Below are positions 51,268-60,301 of a stretch of DNA of 64,000 nt, one piece after another. Numbering within the stretch: position 1 is the stretch's first letter; each line of letters starts with the position of its first letter. A program made the translations under genes and the position numbers. The stretch spans positions 62,001-126,000 of the forward strand of contig NZ_CP018335.1 of NCBI RefSeq assembly GCF_001902295.1, in the 5' to 3' direction. The stretch is from Clostridium kluyveri. Its GTDB lineage: Bacteria; Bacillota; Clostridia; Clostridiales; Clostridiaceae. Under the pieces are notes generated by a model. The model saw nothing but the letters and a program-made list of their open reading frames with translations, had not been told where the DNA came from and searched no databases.

Positions 51268-52188
51268 ATGCTCAAGGGAGTAGATATAAGCAATCTAAAT
51301 GGATCAATTAGTATAGACTCAATTAAAAATGCAGGTAATTCTTTTTTAATAGCCAAGGCCACAGAGGGAAGTACCTTTATAGATAAATATTACAATGATA
51401 ATATTGCTAAAGCTAAAGCCCTGGGACTTATAACCGGGGCTTATCATTTCGCTAGATTTCAGACAAAGGAGAAAGCTATCCAGGAAGCTAATTTTTTCAA
51501 GTCTATTGCAGCAGGTGCTAGTCCTGATTTTGTAGTTTTGGATTTTGAACAACAATGTAATGGAGACATGACAGAAGCATGTCTAGCTTTCTTGGAGATA
51601 GTAGCCACTATAGCTCCAGCACTTATTTATTGTAATCCAAGCTATATAAAGGCATATTTAAACAGCAGTATAACAAAGTATCCTTTATGGGTAGCCCATT
51701 ATGGAGTAAGCAGTCCAAGCACTGTATTATGGCCTGATTATGCAATGTGGCAGTATACAGAAAAAGGGCAGATACCAGGAATAAGTGGTTATCTTGATTT
51801 AAACTATATGGCAGAACCTTTTTATAATAGCATTGCTACAGGTGAACCAGTAAAACCAGATCCACTTATAGAGCAAATTAAATCCCTTCAATATAACTTG
51901 AACATAGATTATAATGCAGGGTTAGTTGTAGACGGGATAGCAGGTCCGGCTACTATGGCAGCACTTAAGGGAATTCAGGATATCATTGTAAAAGGCCACA
52001 AGTCTCATGTAGTCCTATGGATTCAACAGAAACTAGAACAATATGGATATCTAAAAGAAAATTCCTATACTTCAATGTTATATGACGAACCAACTTTCCA
52101 AGCTGTAACTGAACTCCAGAAGAATTGGGAAAGGCCGACTGATGGAGTTTTAAGACCTGAAACTTGGAGTATATTTTTGAATAATTAG
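51268..52188 (+). CDS. Endolysin: GH25 lysozyme with peptidoglycan-binding repeats
   Basis: Residues 1-190 form a GH25 muramidase (MLKGVDISNLNG with D6, then FVVLDFEQQ with the Asp/Glu pair, then PLWVAHYG and WQYTEKGQIPGI). The C-terminus carries two peptidoglycan-binding-type repeats, near residues 210-240 (YNAGLVVDGIAGPATMAAL) and 255-305 (WIQQKLEQYGYLKE). It has no signal peptide, so release depends on the holin. AGGAGG precedes the ATG. Confidence 0.93.
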   Translation: MLKGVDISNLNGSISIDSIKNAGNSFLIAKATEGSTFIDKYYNDNIAKAKALGLITGAYHFARFQTKEKAIQEANFFKSIAAGASPDFVVLDFEQQCNGDMTEACLAFLEIVATIAPALIYCNPSYIKAYLNSSITKYPLWVAHYGVSSPSTVLWPDYAMWQYTEKGQIPGISGYLDLNYMAEPFYNSIATGEPVKPDPLIEQIKSLQYNLNIDYNAGLVVDGIAGPATMAALKGIQDIIVKGHKSHVVLWIQQKLEQYGYLKENSYTSMLYDEPTFQAVTELQKNWERPTDGVLRPETWSIFLNN

Positions 52189-52240
52189 GGAGAGAGCTTG
52201 AAAGAGCTTTCTTTTTAAATGTAATGGGCAAGGTGATTAT

Positions 52241-52969
52241 ATGCGGGATATAACATTAATACATGGTGAGTGCTTAGAGGTAATGGATAGATTGATAGAG
52301 CAAAATGTAAAAGTAGATGCAGTAATTACAGATGAGCCTTATGGTACAACAGCTTGTAAATGGGATGAAATAATTCCTTTTCCTGAAATGTGGAATAGGT
52401 TAAAACTATTGCGAAAAGATGAACACACACCTACTATATTATTTGGAAGTGAGCCATTTAGTAGTAAATTGAGATTAAGTAATATTAAAGAATATAAATA
52501 TGATTGGAAATGGAACAAAATTCGAGGAGTAGGTCATTTAAATGCTAAAAAAAGGCCTATGATGTGTACTGAAGATATAATAGTGTTTTATAATAAGCGA
52601 ACATTATATAATCCTCAAATGAGAGAAAGAAGCGTACCAAGAGTTAGCAAAAATAATGCTACTCAAAAGGTTTATGGGGAAAGCAAAAAACATTTTGTGG
52701 GTAATAAGTTAAAGAAAAAATATCCAGTTAATTTAATAACTGTTTCAAAATCATCTCAAAAAGATATGATATATCATCCCACACAGAAACCAATAAAACT
52801 TATAGAATATCTTATAAAAACATATACTCAAGAAGGGGATCTGGTATTGGATTTTACCATGGGAAGTGGAACAACAGGAGTTGCTTGTAAAAACTTAAAT
52901 AGAAAATTTATAGGAATTGAAAAAGAACAAAAATATTACAATATTGCTGTAAAAAGAGTATTAATTTAA
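52241..52969 (+). CDS. Phage DNA methyltransferase with unusual DEPY motif
   Basis: The order of motifs is that of a beta-class N6/N4 enzyme: an N-terminal catalytic motif then a C-terminal SAM site (LDFTMGSGTTGVACKNLNRK). HPTQKPIKLIEYL is the usual motif X. Instead of DPPY the catalytic motif reads TDEPYGTTACKW (GAT GAG CCT TAT). The first Pro of DPPY is replaced by Glu, so activity or target may differ. It lies after the endolysin, a common site for cargo. AAGGTGAT precedes the ATG. Confidence 0.78.
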   Translation: MRDITLIHGECLEVMDRLIEQNVKVDAVITDEPYGTTACKWDEIIPFPEMWNRLKLLRKDEHTPTILFGSEPFSSKLRLSNIKEYKYDWKWNKIRGVGHLNAKKRPMMCTEDIIVFYNKRTLYNPQMRERSVPRVSKNNATQKVYGESKKHFVGNKLKKKYPVNLITVSKSSQKDMIYHPTQKPIKLIEYLIKTYTQEGDLVLDFTMGSGTTGVACKNLNRKFIGIEKEQKYYNIAVKRVLI

Positions 52970-53069
52970 ATTCTCATTTTATCAAGGAAAAGATAGAGTG
53001 AGAATTTTCTTATGCAAGGCTAGTAAAATAGCCACTTCTTAAATTATCAAATTATAAAGATTATGGAGG
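52968..53069 (+). repeat. 102-bp intergenic direct repeat, copy 1
   Basis: From AAATTCTCATTTT to TTATGGAGG this stretch recurs at 53348-53449 with the same length and only scattered changes. It contains a terminator-like stem (AATTCTCA with TGAGAATTTT), a small GGCTA/TAGCC stem and the ribosome-binding site of the next gene. The two copies flank the 53078 gene. Confidence 0.85.
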
Positions 53070-53077
53070 TAATATAA

Positions 53078-53332
53078 ATGAATGAATTAGAAAAATGCTT
53101 TTATCAAGCAAGTAGATTAGATGCAAAATATGTTGGTGTAAAAATTAAAATGCAAGGGTTTCCAAAGCCAGAAATTATAATAAATGAAAATGCTAATTTT
53201 GATAGTAAATTTGCATATTACAAAGGAGCTTACAACGAAGATCTGACTCTAAAATCTTTTAATGGAATTGAGATAATAGATTTTGCGTATGGCAATAGTT
53301 TTAATGATATACAAAAAGCTTTAATTAGATGA
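53078..53332 (+). CDS. Small phage protein between direct repeats
   Basis: 84 residues, with GGAGG eight bases upstream inside the repeat. Beta-rich (KYVGVKIKMQGFPKPEIIIN). No family is recognised. Being bounded by identical-length direct repeats, it could be lost or gained as a unit. Confidence 0.6.
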   Translation: MNELEKCFYQASRLDAKYVGVKIKMQGFPKPEIIINENANFDSKFAYYKGAYNEDLTLKSFNGIEIIDFAYGNSFNDIQKALIR

Positions 53333-53347
53333 ACTTAAAAAAAATAA

Positions 53348-53449
53348 AAATTCTCATTTTGCTGAATAAAAAGTGGAATGAGAATTTTCTTATGTAAGGC
53401 TAGTAAAATAGCTATTTTTTAAATTATCAAATTATAAAAATTATGGAGG
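53348..53449 (+). repeat. 102-bp intergenic direct repeat, copy 2
   Basis: Second copy of the element at 52968-53069, offset exactly 380 bp. It places the same terminator stem and GGAGG upstream of the LLH holin gene. Confidence 0.85.
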
Positions 53450-53459
53450 AATGAGAAAA

Positions 53460-54083
53460 ATGATAAATATAAATGATGTTGTAGCAGTAGGTGGGGTTTT
53501 AGTGGGTGTAATTGGAGTTATATTTGGATTAGTACCATATCTAAAGAAGAAAGGTATTGATACTGAGAAAGTATTGGATACTACAGGAAATGTTTTAGAG
53601 GCAACAGAGCCATTTATACAATTGGCAAAAACTATTCCCACACTGAAACCCGGTGCAACTTTAATAGATTGGATAGAAAAGAAGGCAGTGGCCGGAGTAA
53701 AAGCAGCTGAACAACTAGCTCATGCTGGAAGTTTAAAAACTAATGAAGAAAAGTTTAATGCTGCACAAAATACCGTATATGCTGCGCTTAAAGAAATTGA
53801 AGTAACCCCTACGCTTAACCAGAAAAAACTTATCTCTGATTTTATACAAGAAGCAGTAAATGACTTGGGACATGCCGGTCCTACAGAGTCCGAAAAGGAT
53901 ACACAGATTACAAAGATACAACAGGACTTGGCAGCAGTACAGGCTGAAAACACTCAATTGAAGCAGACTATTGCTAGTATACAGAGTGCTGCAGGTGCTG
54001 TACAGAATATAGATACTTCCGTAGCTGTCATAAATGCAGAGGACAAAGCAGCAGAAAATGCTTCTATTGCTCAAACCGAGTAA
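53460..54083 (+). CDS. LLH-family holin-like protein
   Basis: The ATG at 53460 is ten bases from GGAGG; an ATG at 53451 is too close. One N-terminal membrane helix (VAVGGVLVGVIGVIFGLVPY) is followed by a helical domain (WIEKKAVAGVKAAEQLAHAG, then NQKKLISDFIQEAVNDLGH) typical of LLH holins. A coiled coil and an Ala-rich tail add about 60 residues, longer than usual. A second holin-type protein besides that at 50833 is common in clostridial phages; it may adjust lysis timing. Confidence 0.78.
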   Translation: MININDVVAVGGVLVGVIGVIFGLVPYLKKKGIDTEKVLDTTGNVLEATEPFIQLAKTIPTLKPGATLIDWIEKKAVAGVKAAEQLAHAGSLKTNEEKFNAAQNTVYAALKEIEVTPTLNQKKLISDFIQEAVNDLGHAGPTESEKDTQITKIQQDLAAVQAENTQLKQTIASIQSAAGAVQNIDTSVAVINAEDKAAENASIAQTE

Positions 54084-54201
54084 AACATTAACATCACATT
54101 AAAATAACATGAATTTTATATATGTTTGTCACAATATACAGTTACAATTATAATATATTATACCTGTGTATAATAAATATTTGGGGTCTTGAGAGTGACT
54201 G

Positions 54202-54265
54202 AATATAGTGGTCTTAACAGGCCACTATATTTTGCAAAGAGTGCAGTTGAGCACTCTTTATAAAT
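54202..54265 (+). terminator. Double terminator at the prophage right end
   Basis: First stem AATATAGTGG with CCACTATATT (54202-54231); second AAAGAGTGC with GCACTCTTT (54236-54259), followed by ATAAATTTCTTT. These close the phage operon and separate it from the minus-strand gene ending at 54284. No attachment-site repeat can be recognised, because the left end is outside the window. Confidence 0.8.
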
Positions 54266-54283
54266 TTCTTTAATATTTAAACT

Positions 54284-54691
54284 TTATACTTGATGCATCA
54301 TATGATGCATAAGGGACATTCCAACAATTCTACTTAAATATTCTCTTGCTTGATTTATTGACATGCCGCAATTTGTTAATATCTTTAACATATCAGGATG
54401 GTGCTGCTCGAACATCATTACAATTTCTTGTACATCTGATTTCATTTTTTCCATATCTTTTTTTGACATATCCATCATATCCGGCGTTTCTTGTTTCATG
54501 CCTGATTTCTTCTCCATAGAGGGCATTATACTTCCTTTATTAATTTTGTTTTCTTTAAATTTTTCTTCCCCCTTGAATAAAGGTTTAGGTTCCTTGCGCA
54601 TTACAGGCGGATACATAGTTCTGTTAGCCATCATACAGTAACAACACATTGGTGGTGTTGTTTCTAATGGTGGATACATGTATTTATACAT
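54284..54691 (-). CDS. Met/Cys/Tyr-rich protein of unknown function
   Basis: 135 residues; the minus-strand ATG has GGAGG six bases upstream. The N-terminus is unusual (MYKYMYPPLETTPPMCCYCM), with several MYPP and Cys residues. A Met/Lys-rich middle follows (KKDMEKMKSDVQEIVMMFEQ) and a helical C-terminus (MSINQAREYLSRIVGMSLMH). It resembles small clostridial spore or surface proteins in composition, but no family is recognised. It is either the last prophage gene or host DNA. Confidence 0.6.
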   Translation of the reverse strand: MYKYMYPPLETTPPMCCYCMMANRTMYPPVMRKEPKPLFKGEEKFKENKINKGSIMPSMEKKSGMKQETPDMMDMSKKDMEKMKSDVQEIVMMFEQHHPDMLKILTNCGMSINQAREYLSRIVGMSLMHHMMHQV

Positions 54692-54812
54692 GAAAAGCCT
54701 CCAATAAAATTTTTTTCACAATAGTATACTATTCAAAAAACTGTCATTTGGAATGTTTACATTTCGATTTTTCCTAATACATCTCTTAACCTTAGAAGTA
54801 AATTTCTATAAT

Positions 54813-54998
54813 AAAAGCCCTGGCAGCACCAGAGCTTTCATGAATTAAAACATATTGAAACGATATTAAAGAGATAACGATATTAAAGAGATAACATTAA
54901 TTATTATACCCAATTCAATAAATTCAAAACAAAAGAAAGATTTATGTCTTGAAACCATTTACACGCCTTATAAAATCATATATCATATACTTATAAGG
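54813..54998 (+). repeat. Intergenic hairpin element, copy A
   Basis: Order: hairpin AAAGCCCTGG/CCAGAGCTTT, then ATTATACCCAATT, then a second hairpin GCCTTATA/TATAAGGC. Between the hairpins a 17-bp unit ending AAAGAGATAAC is present twice. The same parts occur at 60431 and in part at 60766 and 60919. The surrounding gap 54692-55263 contains no gene. Copy A may also serve as a bidirectional terminator. Confidence 0.6.
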
Positions 54999-55061
54999 CT
55001 AACCCCCTTAATTAATTTTCACAACCTAAAATAAGTTTAATTTTTTTTAAATCCACACTCC

Positions 55062-55098
55062 AAATAGTATGATTATCAACCAATCATACTATTTTTTT
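55062..55098 (+). terminator. Strong terminator upstream of the Type III system
   Basis: Perfect 13-bp arms AAATAGTATGATT and AATCATACTATTT around a seven-base loop, followed by TTTTT. It insulates the restriction operon from upstream transcription. Confidence 0.85.
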
Positions 55099-55263
55099 GA
55101 CAGTTCATACTTAATTTTAAAAGTAAATTATTTTGAGCCTATTGGTATTTTTCTGGCAGGTTTATTTTTTATAACTAACTTTGGAAGGATTTTATAAAAT
55201 AATGAAGAATTTATTATATAAAATAGTTTACCAAAAGATTAAAGACATTAAAAGGGGATAGCG

Positions 55264-57168
55264 ATGGACGAGCTTAAGATGAGAACTAAAAGCAAAGTTA
55301 ACAGTAATATAGAAATTATAGGTGAATTATTTCCTAATACAATAACGGAAGTAATAAAAGGGTATGATAAAAACCATAATCCCATAATTGAGAAAGCAAT
55401 AGATTTTGAAATATTAAAACAAGAATTATCAAAAGATATAGTTGAAGGAAGAGAAGAAAGGTATCAAATGAACTGGCCAGGAAAAAAAGAAGCAATATTA
55501 AAAGCTAACACACCTATAAATAAAACGCTTAGACCATGTAGGGAAGAAAGTGTAGATTTTGATAAAACTGAAAATCTTTATATTGAAGGAGATAATTTAG
55601 AGGTATTAAAATTGCTTCAGGAAACTTATCTAAATAAAGTTAAGATGATTTACATAGATCCCCCTTATAATACAGGGAAGGATTCTTTTGTATATCCAGA
55701 TAATTTTGCTATGGATGACTATGAATTTAGTGAGGCAAGTGGTCAGTATGATGAAGATGGGAACATAATTTATGATATTAGAAAAAATAATGAAAATAAT
55801 GGTAAATTTCATACTGATTGGCTTAATATGATGTATCCAAGGTTAAAATTAGCTAAAGATTTGTTAAGTAAAGATGGAATAATATTTATTTCAATTGATG
55901 AGCGTGAGTTTGATAATTTGAAAAAAATATGTAATGAAATATTTGGAGAAAAGAATTTTGTTGGAATAATAACTTGGGAAAAAAGGACTAAGGCACAAAA
56001 TACTGAAACTGCACGAGAACAATTTCAATCAAAGACAGAATATATTTTTGTATATAAGAAAAAGATTGATAAAATGACGTTCAATTTAGAAGTAACAGGG
56101 GAAAAGCTATATAATTTGCGAGATGATAAAGGATATTATCGTGAGAAAGTTGTTGAAGAAATGTCTGCACTGGGCATGAGAGGAAGAAAAACTATGATAT
56201 TTCCGATAATGGGTGTATTTCCGTCTGATAATAAACAATGGAAGGTAGGGGTGGAACAAGTAAAATTTTATAAAGAACGAGGGGATATATTTATTAGAGA
56301 TAACAAAGTTTATTTTAAAGTAAGGCCGGGTGATGAAAGCAATAAAAAATATGCACCATTTTGGTCACATTTTTTTAAAAAAGATGTGTATGGAACAGCA
56401 GAAACCGGTAAAGCGGAATTATCCGAAATTCTTAAAACAAAATTTCATGGATTTGAAACAGTAAAACCTGTAGCGTTAATTAAAAAATTATTATTTCATG
56501 TTAAAAAAACTAATAATGTAGATCTAAAAAAAGATGATATTGTTCTTGATTTCTTTTCAGGTTCTGGAACAACAGCCCAAGCAGTTATGGAAATAAATAA
56601 AGAACATAATAATAATATTAAATTTATTTTAGTACAATTATCAGAGCCAATAGAGGAAAAACAATCTAAATATAAAAATATATGCGAAATAGGAAAAGAA
56701 CGTATTCGCAGAGCAGGTAAAAAAATTAAAGAAGAAAATCCAAATGAAGCAAATAATTTAGATATTGGGTTTAGGGTACTTAAAGTAGATTCAAGTAATA
56801 TGAAAGATGTATTTTATAATCCTGCTGAATATAGTCAAACTTTACTTGATAATGTAAAAGAAAATATAAAAGAAGATCGTTCCAGTGAAGATTTATTATT
56901 TCAAGTAATGTTAGATTTAGGTGAACTATTATCTAGTCATATTGAAGAGATAGAAATAGAAGGTAAAAAAGTGTTTAATGTTGGACAAGGTAATATTATT
57001 AGTTGTTTTGATGATAATATTACAAATGAAGTTGTAACAGAAATAGCAAAAATGAAACCTTTTTACGCAATATTCAGGGATAGTTCATTAAGTAATGATT
57101 CTGTAGCTACTAACTTTGAACAAATATTTAAGACATATAGTCCTAATACAATAAGAAAGGTATTGTAG
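55264..57168 (+). CDS. mod: Type III restriction-modification methyltransferase (Mod)
   Basis: 634 residues with the beta-class order: IYIDPPYNTGKDSFVYPDNF near residue 129, then TDWLNMMYPRL, and the SAM motif VLDFFSGSGTTAQAV near 428. The region between them is the target-recognition domain. Mod methylates adenine in a short asymmetric site and directs the Res subunit. AAGGGGA precedes the ATG. No simple-sequence tract typical of phase-variable mod genes is visible. It is 13 bases from res. Confidence 0.92.
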   Translation: MDELKMRTKSKVNSNIEIIGELFPNTITEVIKGYDKNHNPIIEKAIDFEILKQELSKDIVEGREERYQMNWPGKKEAILKANTPINKTLRPCREESVDFDKTENLYIEGDNLEVLKLLQETYLNKVKMIYIDPPYNTGKDSFVYPDNFAMDDYEFSEASGQYDEDGNIIYDIRKNNENNGKFHTDWLNMMYPRLKLAKDLLSKDGIIFISIDEREFDNLKKICNEIFGEKNFVGIITWEKRTKAQNTETAREQFQSKTEYIFVYKKKIDKMTFNLEVTGEKLYNLRDDKGYYREKVVEEMSALGMRGRKTMIFPIMGVFPSDNKQWKVGVEQVKFYKERGDIFIRDNKVYFKVRPGDESNKKYAPFWSHFFKKDVYGTAETGKAELSEILKTKFHGFETVKPVALIKKLLFHVKKTNNVDLKKDDIVLDFFSGSGTTAQAVMEINKEHNNNIKFILVQLSEPIEEKQSKYKNICEIGKERIRRAGKKIKEENPNEANNLDIGFRVLKVDSSNMKDVFYNPAEYSQTLLDNVKENIKEDRSSEDLLFQVMLDLGELLSSHIEEIEIEGKKVFNVGQGNIISCFDDNITNEVVTEIAKMKPFYAIFRDSSLSNDSVATNFEQIFKTYSPNTIRKVL

Positions 57169-57181
57169 GAGGGGACAAGAC

Positions 57182-60100
57182 ATGAAGTTTAAATTTAAAA
57201 TACAGTATTATCAGACTAAGGCAGTGGAAAGTGTTATAAATGTTTTTAAAGGACAACCATTTAAAGGATATGTTAAATACACTAGGGACTTAGGTATAAG
57301 GAAAAATAGAAATGAACAACAAGTTTCATTCTTAAATAGTGCCGATAATAGGATAAAACCAAAAGAAATAGAAGATAATCAGTATAGTGATGGGTTTGAA
57401 AATCCAGAAATTATCCTTAGTAACGATGAAATATTAAGCAATATAAAAGATATTCAATCTTTAAATAATATAAAAGTATCTGATAAACTAATTAAGCATT
57501 TAGGAAAATGCAGTCTTGATGTTGAGATGGAGACGGGTACCGGTAAAACCTATGTATATATAAAAACCATATTTGAGTTAAATAGAAAATATGGTTTTAG
57601 CAAGTTTATTATAGTAGTTCCTTCTATCGCAATTAGGGAAGGTATAAAAAAGAGCTTTGAAATGACAGAAGAACATTTTATGGAATACTATCATAAGAAG
57701 GCGAGATATTTTATTTATAATAGTAAAAACTTAAATGCTCTGGACAGCTTTAGCAGTAGCTCAAATATTAATGTAATGATAATAAACATGCAAGCTTTTA
57801 ATGCAAAGGGAGCTGATGCTAGAAGGATTTATGAAAAACTTGATGAGTTTCAAAGCAGACGTCCTATTGATGTTATAGCAGCTAATAGACCAATTTTAAT
57901 AATTGATGAACCACAAAAGTTAGGCGGTAAAAAAACACAAGAATCACTAAAATTATTTAATCCACTTTTCTGTCTAAATTACTCGGCTACCCATAAAGAA
58001 AAACATAATTTAGTTTATGTACTAGATGCACTAGATGCGTATAATGAAAGATTAGTAAAAAAAATAGAAGTAAAAGGTTTTGAAGTGAAAAACTTTAGAG
58101 GAACAGGAAAATATTTATTTTTAGATGATATTATCGTTTCTTCAAAAAAACCACCTAGGGCAAAGATAGAATTGGAAATTAAGTATAGTAAATCAATTAA
58201 TAGAGAAGCACGAATATTTGATGTAGGTGATAATCTTTATATAGTTTCAAATAATGCGGAGCAGTATAAAGAAAATTTTGTAATCAATGAAATTAATCCT
58301 ATAGATGGAACTGTTACTTTTACTAATGGATTAATTATTACTAAAGGTACTGTAGTTGGAGATATTTCTGAAAAAGATATGAGAAGAATTCAAATAAGAG
58401 AAACTATTGCTTCTCATTTTGAAAAGGAAGAAAAATTATTTAATAAAGGCATTAAGACCTTATCCCTTTTCTTTATAGATGAAGTAGCTAAATACAGAGT
58501 TTATGATGAAAATGGCGAAGAGGAAAACTCAGAATATGCAACGGTCTTTGAAGAAGAATATATAAATATTTTGAATGACTATATTACTTTGATAAACACC
58601 CCATATACTAAATATTTAAAAGATATTGATGTAAAGGATACACATAAAGGGTATTTTAGTATTGATAAGAAGACAAAAAGAATAGTCAATTCAATTACAA
58701 AAGGAAAGAGTACAGAAAGTGACGATATATTAGCTTATGATTTAATATTAAAGAACAAAGAACGTTTATTGAGTTTCGAAGAACCTACAAGATTTATATT
58801 TTCACATTCAGCTTTAAGAGAAGGTTGGGACAATCCTAATATATTTCAAATATGTACTTTAAAACATAGCGATAGTTCAACGCAGAAACGACAAGAAGTA
58901 GGAAGGGGTCTCAGATTATGTGTAGATCAAAATGGTGATAGAATAGATGAAAATTACTCTGGAATCGACAAAAACAATATTCATGATATAAACAAATTAA
59001 CTGTAATTGCAAGTGAGAGTTATAAAAATTTTGCAGAGGGATTACAAAAGGATATTAAAGAAGTTTTATATGATAGGCCGAAGAAAGCAACACAAGAATA
59101 TTTTATGGGAAAGAAAGTTTTAGTTAATGATGAAGTAGTGGAAATTAATAAAAGACAAGCTAAAGAAATCTATAGGTATTTAATAAAAAATGATTATGTT
59201 GATGCAAATGATAATGTAACTGAAAATTATAGATTAGATATAGAAAATAAATGTATGGCTCCTTTACCTGATGACTTAATTTCAATAATGGATGGGGTAC
59301 AAAAGCTTATTCAAAGTATATTTGGCGAAAGTGTATTAGATACTATGATAGAAAATGGAAATAAAACAAAAGTTAAAAAGAATGAACTTAATGAGAATTT
59401 TTATAAAGAAGAATTTCAGGCATTATGGAATTATATTAACCATAAATATGCTTATACTGTAGATTTTAATAGTGGGGAACTGATTAAAAAATCAATAAAA
59501 CATATTGATAAGCATATGTTTGTATCAGAGTTACAATATACTTTATCTCAAGCTGAGCAAAAGGATAATCTCGATATTAATGAATTGGAAAGAGGGGAAT
59601 CTTTTAAAAATGTATCTTCATCAACAAAAGAATTAAAACATTCAGAGTTAAGTGCAATAAAATATGATTTAGTAGGAAAGATTGCAGAAGGAACAGTGTT
59701 AACAAGAAAGACAATTGTAGAAATATTAAAAGGAATACAACCTAATATATTTTCAATGTTTAAATACAATCCAGAAGAATTTATAATAAAATGTATTAAG
59801 TTAATCAGGGAACAAAAAGCAACAATGATAGTAAATCACATTACTTATAATCAAATTGATGGTACATATGATAGTAGTATATTTACAGCAGAAAATAAAG
59901 GAAAAGATTTTAGTAAATCATTTTTAGCTAAAAGGCATATTCAAGACTATGTTTTTACTGATGGAACTGCAGAAAAAAGTATAGAACGTAAATTTGTCGA
60001 AGATCTTGATGGAGCAAAAGAAGTTAGTGTGTATGCTAAGCTACCAAGAACTTTTCGAATTCCAACACCAGTTGGAAATTATTCTCCAGACTGGGCAATT

Positions 60101-60301
60101 GCTTTTAAAGAAGGTACGGTAAAACATATTTATTTTATAGCTGAAACTAAGGGAACTATGGAAAGTATGCATTTAAGAAAAATTGAAGAAGCTAAAATTA
60201 CATGTGCAAAAAAACTATTTAATGAATTATCTACAAGTCATGTTAAGTATCATGAAGTAGATAGTTATCAGTCACTTTTAAATATAATGGGAAGTTTATA
60301 A
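57182..60301 (+). CDS. res: Type III restriction endonuclease subunit (Res)
   Basis: 1039 residues. Walker A is METGTGKTYVYI near residue 116, motif II is IIDEPQ near 240, and the helicase motif VI region is QEVGRGLRL near 575. The C-terminal nuclease has PDWAIAF followed by FIAETKG near residues 968-985, the PD-(D/E)xK pattern. All key motifs are intact, so the system looks active. GGAGGGG precedes the ATG. Mod and Res form the complex that cuts DNA with unmethylated head-to-head sites. Confidence 0.93.
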   Translation: MKFKFKIQYYQTKAVESVINVFKGQPFKGYVKYTRDLGIRKNRNEQQVSFLNSADNRIKPKEIEDNQYSDGFENPEIILSNDEILSNIKDIQSLNNIKVSDKLIKHLGKCSLDVEMETGTGKTYVYIKTIFELNRKYGFSKFIIVVPSIAIREGIKKSFEMTEEHFMEYYHKKARYFIYNSKNLNALDSFSSSSNINVMIINMQAFNAKGADARRIYEKLDEFQSRRPIDVIAANRPILIIDEPQKLGGKKTQESLKLFNPLFCLNYSATHKEKHNLVYVLDALDAYNERLVKKIEVKGFEVKNFRGTGKYLFLDDIIVSSKKPPRAKIELEIKYSKSINREARIFDVGDNLYIVSNNAEQYKENFVINEINPIDGTVTFTNGLIITKGTVVGDISEKDMRRIQIRETIASHFEKEEKLFNKGIKTLSLFFIDEVAKYRVYDENGEEENSEYATVFEEEYINILNDYITLINTPYTKYLKDIDVKDTHKGYFSIDKKTKRIVNSITKGKSTESDDILAYDLILKNKERLLSFEEPTRFIFSHSALREGWDNPNIFQICTLKHSDSSTQKRQEVGRGLRLCVDQNGDRIDENYSGIDKNNIHDINKLTVIASESYKNFAEGLQKDIKEVLYDRPKKATQEYFMGKKVLVNDEVVEINKRQAKEIYRYLIKNDYVDANDNVTENYRLDIENKCMAPLPDDLISIMDGVQKLIQSIFGESVLDTMIENGNKTKVKKNELNENFYKEEFQALWNYINHKYAYTVDFNSGELIKKSIKHIDKHMFVSELQYTLSQAEQKDNLDINELERGESFKNVSSSTKELKHSELSAIKYDLVGKIAEGTVLTRKTIVEILKGIQPNIFSMFKYNPEEFIIKCIKLIREQKATMIVNHITYNQIDGTYDSSIFTAENKGKDFSKSFLAKRHIQDYVFTDGTAEKSIERKFVEDLDGAKEVSVYAKLPRTFRIPTPVGNYSPDWAIAFKEGTVKHIYFIAETKGTMESMHLRKIEEAKITCAKKLFNELSTSHVKYHEVDSYQSLLNIMGSL

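Noticed and set aside
54861..54895. CRISPR-like short repeat
   Set aside because: Only two adjacent 17-bp copies without spacers; a simple tandem duplication.
56360..56400. Phase-variable tract in mod
   Set aside because: The T and A runs here are short (six to eight) and not of the di- to pentanucleotide repeat type that drives mod phase variation.
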